Source: Chryseolinea lacunae (lineage in GTDB: Bacteria; Bacteroidota; Bacteroidia; Cytophagales; Cyclobacteriaceae). Taken from it: a DNA stretch of 64,000 nt. Shown one piece after another: positions 1-7,796 of this stretch (its first letter is position 1; the number at the start of each line of letters is the position of its first letter). The DNA lies in NCBI RefSeq assembly GCF_016735595.1, contig NZ_JAERRB010000002.1:322996-386995 (forward strand), read 5' to 3'. The position numbers and the translations under genes are program-made. The notes below the pieces were generated by a model. It searched no databases and had not been told where the DNA came from. It saw only the letters and a list, made by a program, of their open reading frames with translations.

Positions 1-33
1 GCACCCGGCGATTCTAACAAACAACAAACCGAC

Positions 34-459
34 ATGGCAGACTCCAAAAACCAAACCGACAACACCACATCACCCGCCGACACCACACCCAAAGTGACCG
101 GCATTGGCGGCATTTTCTTTTTCTCGGACAACCCGCGCGAAGCAAGAGACTGGTATGCCAAAAACCTGGGCCTTGACGTGAACGACTGGGGCTCGACATT
201 CGAATCGAGAAACGTGAACAAGCCCGACGAGATAAACGCCCTTCAATGGACGCCTTTCAAAAAAGGAGATGAATATTTTGCGCCATCAAAGAAGGAGTTC
301 ATGATTAACTATCGCGTTCAGAATATTGAAGGGCTTGTAGAGAAATTAAAAGGAAACGGCGTGACGGTGTTGGATGAGATTGCGAGTTATGAGTATGGCA
401 AGTTTGTGCATATTTTGGATGCGGAGGGGAACAAGATTGAGTTGTGGGAGCCAGCTTAG
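34..459 (+). CDS. VOC (glyoxalase/bleomycin-resistance fold) family protein, copy 1
   Basis: A 141-residue single-domain vicinal-oxygen-chelate protein. After a polar, Thr/Pro-rich leader of about 20 residues comes the typical VOC opening (TGIGGIFFFSDNPREARDWYAK) in shortened form: TGIGGIFFFSD, then ARDWYAKNLGLD. The C-terminal half has the paired FVHILDAEGNKIELWEP strand, whose Glu is the usual metal ligand. The substrate cannot be told from sequence. The upstream region is cut by the window edge. The second copy has an in-frame ATG 21 codons further upstream, so this gene could also start earlier. A nearly identical second copy lies at 2779-3203. Assignment to the VOC family is firm; function is not. 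Confidence 0.85.
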   Translation: MADSKNQTDNTTSPADTTPKVTGIGGIFFFSDNPREARDWYAKNLGLDVNDWGSTFESRNVNKPDEINALQWTPFKKGDEYFAPSKKEFMINYRVQNIEGLVEKLKGNGVTVLDEIASYEYGKFVHILDAEGNKIELWEPA

Positions 460-479
460 TATTTTACATTCACTACTGC

Positions 480-1169
480 CTACCGGGTGATGCCGAACGT
501 TGCCGATAGCAGCAGCACGTTGTTTCGTTGCCAGTTGCTGTAGGCGTTGTCGAAGTCTTTCAGGCTTTTGTTGATGTGGAGCATTATGGTGAGATCGGTT
601 TTGCCGGAAAGACTAAAGACATAGCCGGTGTAGGCCGAAATTCCAAATTCGTTGTAGGGCGATTGATTGCTGGGTCGATTGTGGTTCGTGGTGGTGGTGA
701 TGTGCGTAATGTTGTCCGTCAGTTCTTCGCGGATGCGGAGTTTTTTCAGAAAGCTATAAAACCCACCGGCGCCGATGAGTATGTTTTTCTTGGCGGTGAT
801 GTGGAAGGTGGGCAACAGCGCAAGCGTGAGAAAATATTGATTGGTGTTGAGCGCCCGGCTGTAGTCTGTGAACACACCGTCTCTGATAATGGCCATGTGG
901 TTTGTTGTTTTGCTTCCTTTCAGTTCATAGAGCGCACGCGCTTTCAATTCAAAAGTTTTGGAGAAGGCGTGCGAAACGCCTGCTCCAAATGAAAATCCGA
1001 TTTTGTTTTCTCTGGTGTAGTAGCTGGGGCCTCTCAGCATGCCGATGCCTGTGGTGAATTCGAACTTGGAAAGCACTTTATTGCTAAAGAACTGATCAGA
1101 CTGACCGTGAGCAACGGAATGAAATGCCCCGATAAATAGAATAGATATGTAAATGCGAATTTTCTTCAT
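480..1169 (-). CDS. Outer-membrane beta-barrel protein (PorT-like), hypothetical
   Basis: A 229-residue protein with an N-terminal signal peptide (hydrophobic ISILFIGAF, cleavage likely after HGQ). The rest alternates polar and hydrophobic residues in short amphipathic strands rich in Gly, Phe and Tyr, ending in a strand closing with FGITR. This is the pattern of small Bacteroidota porin-like barrels (PorT/OmpA-type fold). It lies 20 nt downstream of the lipoprotein gene at 1190-2152 and is probably co-transcribed with it. The barrel call rests on composition and strand pattern; no catalytic motif is visible. Confidence 0.6.
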   Translation of the reverse strand: MKKIRIYISILFIGAFHSVAHGQSDQFFSNKVLSKFEFTTGIGMLRGPSYYTRENKIGFSFGAGVSHAFSKTFELKARALYELKGSKTTNHMAIIRDGVFTDYSRALNTNQYFLTLALLPTFHITAKKNILIGAGGFYSFLKKLRIREELTDNITHITTTTNHNRPSNQSPYNEFGISAYTGYVFSLSGKTDLTIMLHINKSLKDFDNAYSNWQRNNVLLLSATFGITR

Positions 1170-1189
1170 ACTGGAAATAATTTATTCGG

Positions 1190-2152
1190 TCACCACAATG
1201 GATAGCTGACGTTATCCCATCGGCTATTTGGATCGTCTACTATTTCTTGAAGGATTTCGCCACGAATGTCAATATCCCAATAGGCATAATTGGAGTAGGT
1301 CAGAAAATCTTGTGCTATAAATATATTGAGATTATCATGATAGACTGTGTTCACATGAATAGGTACGTAGGTTGCACCATAAATACCTTTGTCGCCAGCG
1401 GTCAGTTGCACGGTGCACGCGAGATTCATAATAATATACCGGTCTTCCCCGGCACCGTACCAACCACGGCGACCCCGCCATTCTAATTTTGCCACAAGAT
1501 AAAGCGTGTAGTACCAGTCGTCAACAACCATATAGAGTTCGTGAATATACTTGCGCCTGCTTCCGCAGTCGTTGTGATAACAAAACTCATGTTGCCATCT
1601 TGCTTCATGATCCTTATCGCCGGGGGTAACCCAAATGAATCTTCCTTCCGGATTTTCCTTTTTATTGAGAATGGAGGCCGTCTTGATAGTGAATGTTCCT
1701 TTGAGTTTACTTTCGACAGCGCCTGTCTTTATTTTGGTCAGCAATTCCTCATTAAGCTTAGGTATATAGTGCTTTGTTCCGGTTGCCGAATACCAGACGA
1801 TGGTATCGCCAAATATTGCCTCGCCATTTCTATTTAAAACTGCTCGATAGCCGATGGGCAATTGTTTAAGCGATTGGCTGGATGCTGCCGTGTCTACACT
1901 ATTCAACAGAGATGTGAATTTGAAATTTTGTTGCCATGCCGATAGCTCGGATGGGCTCATTTCATTGATTTTTGAAATGGTTTCAAAAAAGGATTGTTTG
2001 CTTTTGAAGCTCAGTTTGCCGTTAACCACGCTTATGTCTTTTTGAGCGATGGGCGCCATAGCGGGTTGTTCGATGTGATCCGTGCAGGATTGCATAAGGG
2101 CTGCTACTACTGCAAGTATTAATCTTAAGAATTTTGGAATATAGGTTTTCAT
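1190..2152 (-). CDS. Hypothetical lipoprotein
   Basis: A 320-residue protein starting with a lipoprotein signal peptide (LRLILAVVAALMQSC, so the lipidated Cys is near residue 23). I recognise no family. The middle contains a hydrophilic region (residues about 30-120) and the C-terminal half is rich in Trp and Tyr (VDDWYYTLYLVAKLEWRG) with two adjacent Cys-containing segments (HEFCYHNDCG), which could form a disulfide or a metal site. It is first gene of a likely two-gene envelope operon with the barrel protein at 480-1169. The two sit between the two VOC copies. Confidence 0.55.
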   Translation of the reverse strand: MKTYIPKFLRLILAVVAALMQSCTDHIEQPAMAPIAQKDISVVNGKLSFKSKQSFFETISKINEMSPSELSAWQQNFKFTSLLNSVDTAASSQSLKQLPIGYRAVLNRNGEAIFGDTIVWYSATGTKHYIPKLNEELLTKIKTGAVESKLKGTFTIKTASILNKKENPEGRFIWVTPGDKDHEARWQHEFCYHNDCGSRRKYIHELYMVVDDWYYTLYLVAKLEWRGRRGWYGAGEDRYIIMNLACTVQLTAGDKGIYGATYVPIHVNTVYHDNLNIFIAQDFLTYSNYAYWDIDIRGEILQEIVDDPNSRWDNVSYPLW

Positions 2153-2656
2153 GGGTAAGCCTTAAGGGATTGAATGAGACAATTGGAATTGTGTGCTGAT
2201 GCACTTTAGTCGTACTCGGGTTGAAAGACGAGAAATGCCTTTGTGACGCGGTCTTTTTATGGGCCGTTGGAAGGAAATAAGTGGATGGTCGTGCGTTGAA
2301 AGTCTACGGAACTTTTTGTGAATTTCTTCATAAGCGTTTGGGGGTTTAGGTTCTTACCCGCAAGCTTATGGCGCCACACTGCAATGGCTTTGCAGTTTGA
2401 AATGGCGTTCGAAATTTGCTTACATCGTCTTTTGAGAACATGCAACGTACCGCCTGCAGCAAAATCAATGTTCTTCACCACGCCAACGGCGATTGCCTTT
2501 TTTGAGATGATCCTAAAAAATTATGTTTTCATACATGCTCACAAGCATGCGCCCGGAAGTGGGCTCAATAGATTTCAGGGGAGGCGCGGTGACTTTTCTA
2601 TTTCTTTTCACGGCACGAATTCCGAAAAAACTTCTCCGAACTTCGGCCGGTGCAAA
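2153..2656. other. Intergenic, no supportable gene
   Basis: About 500 bases without a convincing gene. Short ORFs occur on both strands (for example a 125-codon one on + at 2318-2695), but they overlap one another in several frames, have no recognisable motif and no paired promoter. I see no repeat or hairpin strong enough to list. Confidence 0.5.
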
Positions 2657-2688
2657 GTTGAGAACACAATGCCAATCCCTTATTTTTG
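2657..2688 (+). promoter_or_regulatory. Bacteroidota-type promoter for the second VOC copy
   Basis: GTTG at 2657-2660 and a perfect TATTTTTG (TAnnTTTG) at 2681-2688, separated by 20 nt. This matches the Bacteroidota housekeeping promoter (-33 TTTG, -7 TAnnTTTG) with one mismatch in the upstream element. Transcription would begin near 2695, ahead of both possible starts (ATG 2716 and ATG 2779) of the VOC copy. The equivalent region of copy 1 lies outside the window. Confidence 0.55.
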
Positions 2689-2778
2689 TTTGTAGACCAA
2701 AAAGAAAACTTTCGAATGGCCCGCTGCACACACGCAACGTTGCAGGCACCCGGCGATTCTAACAAACAACAAACCGAC

Positions 2779-3203
2779 ATGGCAGACTCCAAAAACCAAA
2801 CCGACAACACCACATCACCCGCCGACACCACACCCAAAGTGACCGGCATTGGCGGCATTTTCTTTTTCTCAGACAACCCGCGCGAAGCCAGAGACTGGTA
2901 TGCCAAAACCTGGGCCTTGACGTGAACGACTGGGGCTCGACATTTGAATCCAGAAACGTGAACAAGCCCGACGAGATAAACGCGCTTCAATGGACGCCTT
3001 TCAAAAAAGGAGATGAATATTTTGCGCCATCAAAGAAGGAGTTCATGATTAATTATCGCGTTCAGAATATTGAAGGGCTTGTGGAGAAATTAAAAGGAAA
3101 CGGAGTGACAGTGTTGGATGAGATTGCGAGCTATGAGTATGGGAAGTTTGTGCATATTCTGGATGCGGAAGGGAATAAGATTGAGTTGTGGGAGCCGGCT
3201 TAG
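2779..3203 (+). pseudogene. VOC family protein, copy 2, frameshifted
   Basis: Nearly identical to 34-459. Homology starts at least at 2746, matching window base 1, and ends at the stop codon. An A5 run in copy 1 (160-164, coding for AKNLGLD) is A4 here (2905-2908), so translation goes out of frame at AKTWALT and stops near 2925. The remaining 93 codons stay open in the original frame from 2922. Most other differences between the copies are third-position changes. Both copies were therefore selected as proteins until recently, and the frameshift is young. It could also be a sequencing error in a homopolymer or a slippage switch. Confidence 0.8.
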
Positions 3204-3364
3204 GGGGCGGCACCTTAGTACGCCATTTTGGTACCGCCATATTATTCTATTGACAATGATAGGCGGAATATATACATTAGACTAACGGTTCCTTGCCCAC
3301 CTGATCCAATCTGATCGCATAGCCCACTTGGAATCATTTTTTTCTTTTAAAGAATTTATGTTTT

Positions 3365-5290
3365 ATGGTTATAGGCTTACTAGTTAGAAATTTTAAAACT
3401 TATTCAGGAATTAACTACATTCCCTTAACGCAGGGCCAAAATTTCTGCGGCTTGGTTGGTAACAATGGAATAGGTAAGAGCTCAGTCCTAGAAGCTCTTG
3501 ATTGTTTTTTCAATAATAAACAATGGAGCCACAATGTTATTACGAAAAAAAGTGGTATTCAAAAAACACGGCCTCATGTGGTTCCAATATTTCTTATAAA
3601 AACTGAAGAGATTTCTGCAGGCAATAGAGAGTTGGCTATAAAATTGAGTGAGTATATATGGGAATTGGATGAAAATGATATTAATATTTCACAAAATAAA
3701 CTCCACTTTAAAACATTTCAGGAACAGCTTGTTGCCCTGAAGCGCACGTTTGATAAGGATAATTATTTGCTTTTGCCATTAGGTCAGTCCTATGATGGAG
3801 TGTCAAATTTGAGCATATTCAATACAAAGAAACTTGGTGAATTATTCATCACTAACTTTGATAAGGCGCTTTTGCAAATGGCGGATACGGAACTGTCAAT
3901 ATTTGACCCACTAGTTATTGAGCTAAAGGAAAAATTTGAATACATATACATTCCCAAGGATATCGATCCAGAGAGTTTCACACAGTTGGAGACTAAGGAA
4001 ATTCAATCTTTAATGGGAGAAACCCTTATCGATATCGTTGAAAAATGCGTTCCTCAAAATAAGATACAGGAGATAAATGGTAGTTTAAACCAATTCATTG
4101 AAAGTCTGTCGAGCATCTTGGAAGAGTATTCATTTCGAACGGTCGGCGAAAGGCAAGTTAATCTAAGAAAACATGATGTGTATAAGTTGATTATCGAAGC
4201 CTATTTCAAAATTAGAAAACTCCATAAAAAAGAAGGTGATCACTGGTTGGAAATGGCTTCCCTGAGTTCGGGGGAAAAACAGAAGGCCATAATTGAAATT
4301 GCATATCAATTCCTGAAAAATCAAAAGAAAAATACTGACCGGATTATTTTGGCGATTGATGAGCCTGAATCATCGTTGCATATGTCGGCGTGCTACGATC
4401 AGTTTAATAAGCTTTTCGAGATAAGCTTGTTATGTAGGCAATTAATATTTACAACACATTGGTATGGATTTATTCCGACCGTTGAAGATGGATGCGTAAG
4501 TGTAATTTCGAAGCGAGGTGGGGAGCATGTTTTTGACTCTGTTGGCATAGGAAGCTACCGAGAAGCGATAAAGCAGTCTAATCGGACGTCGCAAGGAAAA
4601 TTGCCATATGATATTAGATTGAAAAGTATTAATGATTTTGTTCAATCTGTAATCACTAGCATTTTGACAGATGAACCATATAACTGGCTGATTTGCGAGG
4701 GCACGTCTGAAAAAATATATTTTGAAAAGTATTTAAAAGACATAAAGAAGGATAAGAAGCTAAGGATAATTCCAGTGGGTGGTGCAAGTGAAATTAAACG
4801 GATATATAACAACCTTCAAGTAGCCTATGAGGATTTTAGAAAAGAAATAAAGGGTAAAGTCATTCTGATATCAGATACGGATACAGAGATAGTGCAATAC
4901 GCTACACGTGATGAACTGAAAAATCTTATTTGCTTTAGAATGGTGAATACTGAAAAAAACAGAAGGACGGAGTTGGTGCGTATGGATTCTACGTTGGTTT
5001 CCCCAAAGACTGAGATAGAGGACGCTCTTAACGGAAAGCTATTTTATCAAACGCTTCTTGATTTCCAGAACGATCATCCGGACATTCAAAACGTATTAAG
5101 TGATGTGAATGATCCATTGGAAGAGGCTGCTTATTTTGCACTCGATCTATCGCCAAGTAAGAGAAAAATTCTTGAAAATTTCTTCGATAGTGGAAATATT
5201 AAATTTGAATTTGCGAATAGGTACGCTTCAAGGATTTCAGATGAGTTCTCGGTCCCGGGCTGGATAGATGATATTAAGAAGCTTTACTGA
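3365..5290 (+). CDS. OLD-family nuclease: ABC/AAA ATPase with C-terminal TOPRIM domain
   Basis: A 641-residue protein. The ATPase domain has Walker A GNNGIGKS (about residues 32-39), an ABC-type signature LSSGEKQK (300-307), Walker B IILAIDEPESSLH (about 327-339) and a switch histidine in TTHWYG (363-368). A TOPRIM domain follows: the catalytic Glu in ICEGTSEK (about 445) and the acidic cluster ISDTDTE (502-508). This is the architecture of OLD/GajA/retron-Eco8-type DNA nucleases, most of them phage-defence effectors. No UvrD-like helicase (Gabija) and no reverse transcriptase (retron) is adjacent. AriB-like (PARIS) fusion is an alternative. The gene is visibly more AT-rich than its neighbours, which suggests transfer. 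Domain call is firm; a defence role is inference. Confidence 0.85.
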   Translation: MVIGLLVRNFKTYSGINYIPLTQGQNFCGLVGNNGIGKSSVLEALDCFFNNKQWSHNVITKKSGIQKTRPHVVPIFLIKTEEISAGNRELAIKLSEYIWELDENDINISQNKLHFKTFQEQLVALKRTFDKDNYLLLPLGQSYDGVSNLSIFNTKKLGELFITNFDKALLQMADTELSIFDPLVIELKEKFEYIYIPKDIDPESFTQLETKEIQSLMGETLIDIVEKCVPQNKIQEINGSLNQFIESLSSILEEYSFRTVGERQVNLRKHDVYKLIIEAYFKIRKLHKKEGDHWLEMASLSSGEKQKAIIEIAYQFLKNQKKNTDRIILAIDEPESSLHMSACYDQFNKLFEISLLCRQLIFTTHWYGFIPTVEDGCVSVISKRGGEHVFDSVGIGSYREAIKQSNRTSQGKLPYDIRLKSINDFVQSVITSILTDEPYNWLICEGTSEKIYFEKYLKDIKKDKKLRIIPVGGASEIKRIYNNLQVAYEDFRKEIKGKVILISDTDTEIVQYATRDELKNLICFRMVNTEKNRRTELVRMDSTLVSPKTEIEDALNGKLFYQTLLDFQNDHPDIQNVLSDVNDPLEEAAYFALDLSPSKRKILENFFDSGNIKFEFANRYASRISDEFSVPGWIDDIKKLY

Positions 5291-5379
5291 TATAATAGTA
5301 TACAGTTGCGACTGCTTATCATTTCAATGCAATTTTTCGGTATACATCATTCGGGCTGTGCATTTAGCAATTGACATTG

Positions 5380-5925
5380 TCACGCCTCTCCATTCACCAT
5401 GAAGTCGAAAATTCTCCTGTTCTTTAAATCAACCTTAAAACTGAAAAAGCAGTTGCCGCCGTCGCTAACTTCAACCAATTCTGCGTGCCGGTAGTCAAAG
5501 GCACCGGGGTCACAGAAACAGTTTACATACACAAATTTTTCATTGTTTGAAGCGACCGCCATGTATTGCCTTCCATAGCTTTCCGGTCTGATGGTGAAAT
5601 GGTCTTTGTCGAATTTAAGTGTTGGGTGTTCTTTCGATATTTCGTCAAATCTTTTTTCTGCCTCTATATTATAGTCGGCAAGAAAGTGTTTTAACAAATC
5701 TTCGCATTCCTTGATTTCCCGTTCAGTCAATTCCGTTGCGCTAAATGTTATGGGGAAAATGTAATAGTGAGAAGAGTCGTATCGAATGACATGAAGGTCT
5801 AAGGCAGGTGTCGCGACGGAGTCGGCAGAAATCAAAGTATCGGCTTTCAAATGCTCGGCACTTGAGTTACCGATTCTGGTGCAACCTGAAATTGCCAGAA
5901 GGAGAAATAGCAATCTCGCGCTCAC
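5380..5925 (-). CDS. Hypothetical lipoprotein
   Basis: A 181-residue protein with a short lipoprotein signal (LLFLLLAISGC, Cys at about residue 15). The mature part begins with a Ser/Ala/Thr-rich linker and then a compact alpha/beta region with a His-rich patch (DLHVIRYDSSHYYIF) and a CFC pair (VNCFCDPGAFD). I do not recognise the family. It overlaps the upstream XRE regulator gene by 4 nt (ATGA), so the two are translationally coupled. It converges with the OLD-type gene, with about 90 nt between them. Confidence 0.6.
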   Translation of the reverse strand: MSARLLFLLLAISGCTRIGNSSAEHLKADTLISADSVATPALDLHVIRYDSSHYYIFPITFSATELTEREIKECEDLLKHFLADYNIEAEKRFDEISKEHPTLKFDKDHFTIRPESYGRQYMAVASNNEKFVYVNCFCDPGAFDYRHAELVEVSDGGNCFFSFKVDLKNRRIFDFMVNGEA

Positions 5926-6149
5926 TCTTTAATTAACGTCAAATGCCCACACACAAATTCCAACAACTCCCCCGGATTCACCTCAATTGCCAAGGCAATC
6001 AAATACAGCTCTTCCGCCGTTAGCCGTGCTGTTTCACTGGTTGTGATAGAAGTTAATCGATTCTTTCCCAACCCCGTCTTCCTTGCCACGCTGGCTTTAT
6101 TCACGGATTTTTTTTCAAAATACTCTCCCAAGCGGGTCAATTCAGGCAT
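5922..6149 (-). CDS. XRE-family helix-turn-helix regulator, small
   Basis: A 75-residue protein made of one helix-turn-helix domain: ...KASVARKTGLGKNRLTSI, then LTAEELYLIALAIEVNPGELLEF. The pattern (SVARKTGL.K..L) is that of Cro/C1-type DNA-binding proteins. It is first in a two-gene operon with the lipoprotein (4-nt overlap) and is divergent from the small gene pair at 6269-6822, about 120 nt away, so it may control that shared promoter region. That region is very AT-rich. Confidence 0.75.
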   Translation of the reverse strand: MPELTRLGEYFEKKSVNKASVARKTGLGKNRLTSITTSETARLTAEELYLIALAIEVNPGELLEFVCGHLTLIKE

Positions 6150-6268
6150 AATGTCATTTTTAGGTATTTAAATATAGTATTTTGGTATAATAGTCATATT
6201 AAGAGGGACTTTTCTTTGTAAAACGTACCGTAATGTGGTACATTGGTGTAATATTTTATTACTCTGAT

Positions 6269-6508
6269 ATGGAACGCGTTAACAAAAGAGGTTTTGATCC
6301 CAAGTCGCAATGCCCTCAAGAAATCATCATTCCTATCGCGAGTAAAGAAGAACTTCAACACTATCAACACAGCATACTTCATCTCTTAAGCAAGGTCGAA
6401 GTGAATGCCTGTGATGCCAAGATGAAAGAAAGTGTGAAGGGTGTTTATAAGCTACTCTCTTTTATAATAGATATAAAACCTTCCAACGCTAAAGACATTG
6501 AGTCATGA
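6269..6508 (+). CDS. Hypothetical small protein
   Basis: An ORF opening at 6233; I prefer the ATG at 6269 (MERVNKRGFDPKSQ), giving about 79 residues, because the earlier 12 codons lie in the AT-rich promoter region. Predominantly helical and polar, with no recognised domain. It overlaps the next gene by 4 nt (ATGA at 6505-6508) and so is probably translated with it. The divergent XRE gene is the nearest possible regulator. The function is unknown. Confidence 0.5.
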   Translation: MERVNKRGFDPKSQCPQEIIIPIASKEELQHYQHSILHLLSKVEVNACDAKMKESVKGVYKLLSFIIDIKPSNAKDIES

Positions 6509-6822
6509 ACCCGCCCCTTCTAAAACTCCCTACAAATACCGAGATCGTCCTTTATCTCCTCAAAGAAGAACTGAAAATGAATCGCTTCTTCACCGATCTC
6601 GATAATATGGGCGTTCAAAATCATTCGGACTATCAGCTTGAATTATCTCCCCTTGTGTTTGCCTGCATGGGGTTGGAGGGAAGTGACGAAACATTCGAGC
6701 GCTACGTGCTGCTGCTCATCAAACATACCGAAAATGTTGGCCCGGACAACGATACGCTTATGAAAGTGGCCTTGGCTTTCTATGCTGATCTGGTGCTATT
6801 GCATAGCTCGGTCGACAAATAG
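6505..6822 (+). CDS. Hypothetical small protein
   Basis: A 105-residue, Leu-rich, mostly alpha-helical soluble protein without signal peptide or recognised motif (…PTNTEIVLYLLKEELK…, …ERYVLLLIKHTENVG…). It is translationally coupled to the preceding small gene. A two-gene set of this size next to a divergent XRE regulator resembles toxin-antitoxin or accessory-module layouts, but no residue supports that, so the function is left open. Confidence 0.5.
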   Translation: MNPPLLKLPTNTEIVLYLLKEELKMNRFFTDLDNMGVQNHSDYQLELSPLVFACMGLEGSDETFERYVLLLIKHTENVGPDNDTLMKVALAFYADLVLLHSSVDK

Positions 6823-6857
6823 GGATACTTTTCCCTGCATCAAACGCCTTTCCCCTT

Positions 6858-6873
6858 ATGCCAAAGTTGGCAT
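6858..6873. repeat. Short palindrome ATGCCAA-AG-TTGGCAT
   Basis: Perfect 7-bp arms with a 2-base centre, 11 bases upstream of the large palindrome at 6885-6925. Both contain the GCCAA/TTGGC core, so they may be related binding sites or parts of one structured element. Confidence 0.6.
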
Positions 6874-6884
6874 GTCGACACGCT

Positions 6885-6925
6885 AGCCAACGATATTTCG
6901 TCGGCCCGACGAAATATCGTTGGCT
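6885..6925. repeat. Perfect 41-bp palindrome (20-bp arms, 1-nt centre)
   Basis: Left arm 6885-6904 begins AGCCAACGATATTTC; the right arm 6906-6925 is its exact reverse complement, with a single C between. There is no T-run after it on either strand, so it is not a standard intrinsic terminator. It lies between the small gene pair and the 21-nt array. A perfect cruciform of this length is unusual and could be a recombination, replication or protein-binding site, or the remains of a mobile element end. Confidence 0.85.
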
Positions 6926-6986
6926 GATGTGCTTGTTGAATGTTGCCACGCATTTTTTTAGGCTGTTTTCAGGGATGTCAGCATGT

Positions 6987-7490
6987 CAGTTGGTGAATAA
7001 AAAAATGACGATCGCGAAGAAAATATTTCACGCAAAACGATCGCCGATGCCATTGCCCATTGAAGTTTTTCAATTGAAACCATTCACGGTTCATGTAACA
7101 TTTTTTCAGTTTCAATTGACGCTCCACAATTTTCATATGAAGCAACTCCAGGTTCATATGCCGGATTGATTTTTTTGAGTGACGCAGAAACAATGAATAT
7201 TGAAATGCGCGCAGATGCTCTTGAAATATTTTCGGGTTGGGGGAGGGAAAAGATTTTTGCAGGAAGAAAAAAATGGGAAGCAGGTGGAAAACTTTTATTT
7301 CCTGCTGCGAAATTTTTTCTGTCTCCCGTAAAAGTCTTCCTGCCGAGAGGTAAAAGCATACTGTCATCTGTCGGCAAATGAAATTCAATTGAAACACACG
7401 CGGGTTCATAGAAGCCGCTGTTGGTTTCAATGAACAATCGTGGAGTAGCAGTTGCAACGGAATTTTTTTCAACTGAAAAACAAATTGCCC
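6987..7490 (-). repeat. Degenerate tandem array, 24 units of exactly 21 nt (heptapeptide register)
   Basis: Read on the minus strand, 24 consecutive 21-nt blocks align without an indel. Blocks typically begin AAA or AAC and end in a TTTCAATTG-like, CATATG or CTG ending. One frame stays open over the whole array (7520 to 6978, 180 codons, TTG start) and gives heptads such as NPRVFQL, NREWFQL, KIVERQL, NLELLHM, usually with Leu or Met last. The stop follows the last unit by two codons. Two other readings are possible: a diverged heptad-repeat protein gene, or non-coding DNA whose period equals two helical turns with phased A/T runs. The absence of an ATG start argues against simple coding. Confidence 0.75.
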
Positions 7491-7796
7491 GTCTTCAATT
7501 CCGGCTTTCTCTGCCTGCAAACAAAACTCTTTTAATAGAAAGGGAAATCATTTCAGAAGCCTCGGCGCGTTCATTCGCGCAATGGAACTTGCAAACGCCT
7601 AGTCCCTGAAAATGGGTTTCGCTGCAAGAAGAAGACGTGATGCAAAATGTGGTCATTTTCTTACATCCCGTTTTTCTGACGCAATGTCACTTTTGGGCGC
7701 GAGGGTTCGAAACGTTGAGGTGTGCCAAAAAAATGGTCCAAGGGTTGCCTAAGGGGTTGGCGCGGACAAAACAAAACCAAAATAATCCGCATCTTT
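7491..7796. other. Intergenic, 5' region of the FN3-domain gene
   Basis: About 300 bases between the 21-nt array and the FN3 gene. The first part (to about 7560) still holds CAATT/TTCAA fragments like those in the array but out of register. The rest shows no gene or clear signal. Confidence 0.45.

Noticed and set aside
2318-2695. 125-codon + strand ORF between the VOC copies
   Set aside because: No motif, no start context, runs through the promoter of the second VOC copy, and is opposed by other equally long ORFs.
3365-5290. Complete Gabija (GajAB) or retron system
   Set aside because: The nuclease is GajA/OLD-like, but no UvrD-type helicase, reverse transcriptase or msr/msd-like RNA is visible on either side.
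7060-7450. GTTTCAAT/ATTGAAAC words that look like CRISPR repeat ends
   Set aside because: The words belong to 21-nt units in tandem with no spacers of constant length and no cas genes; they are part of the periodic array, not a CRISPR.
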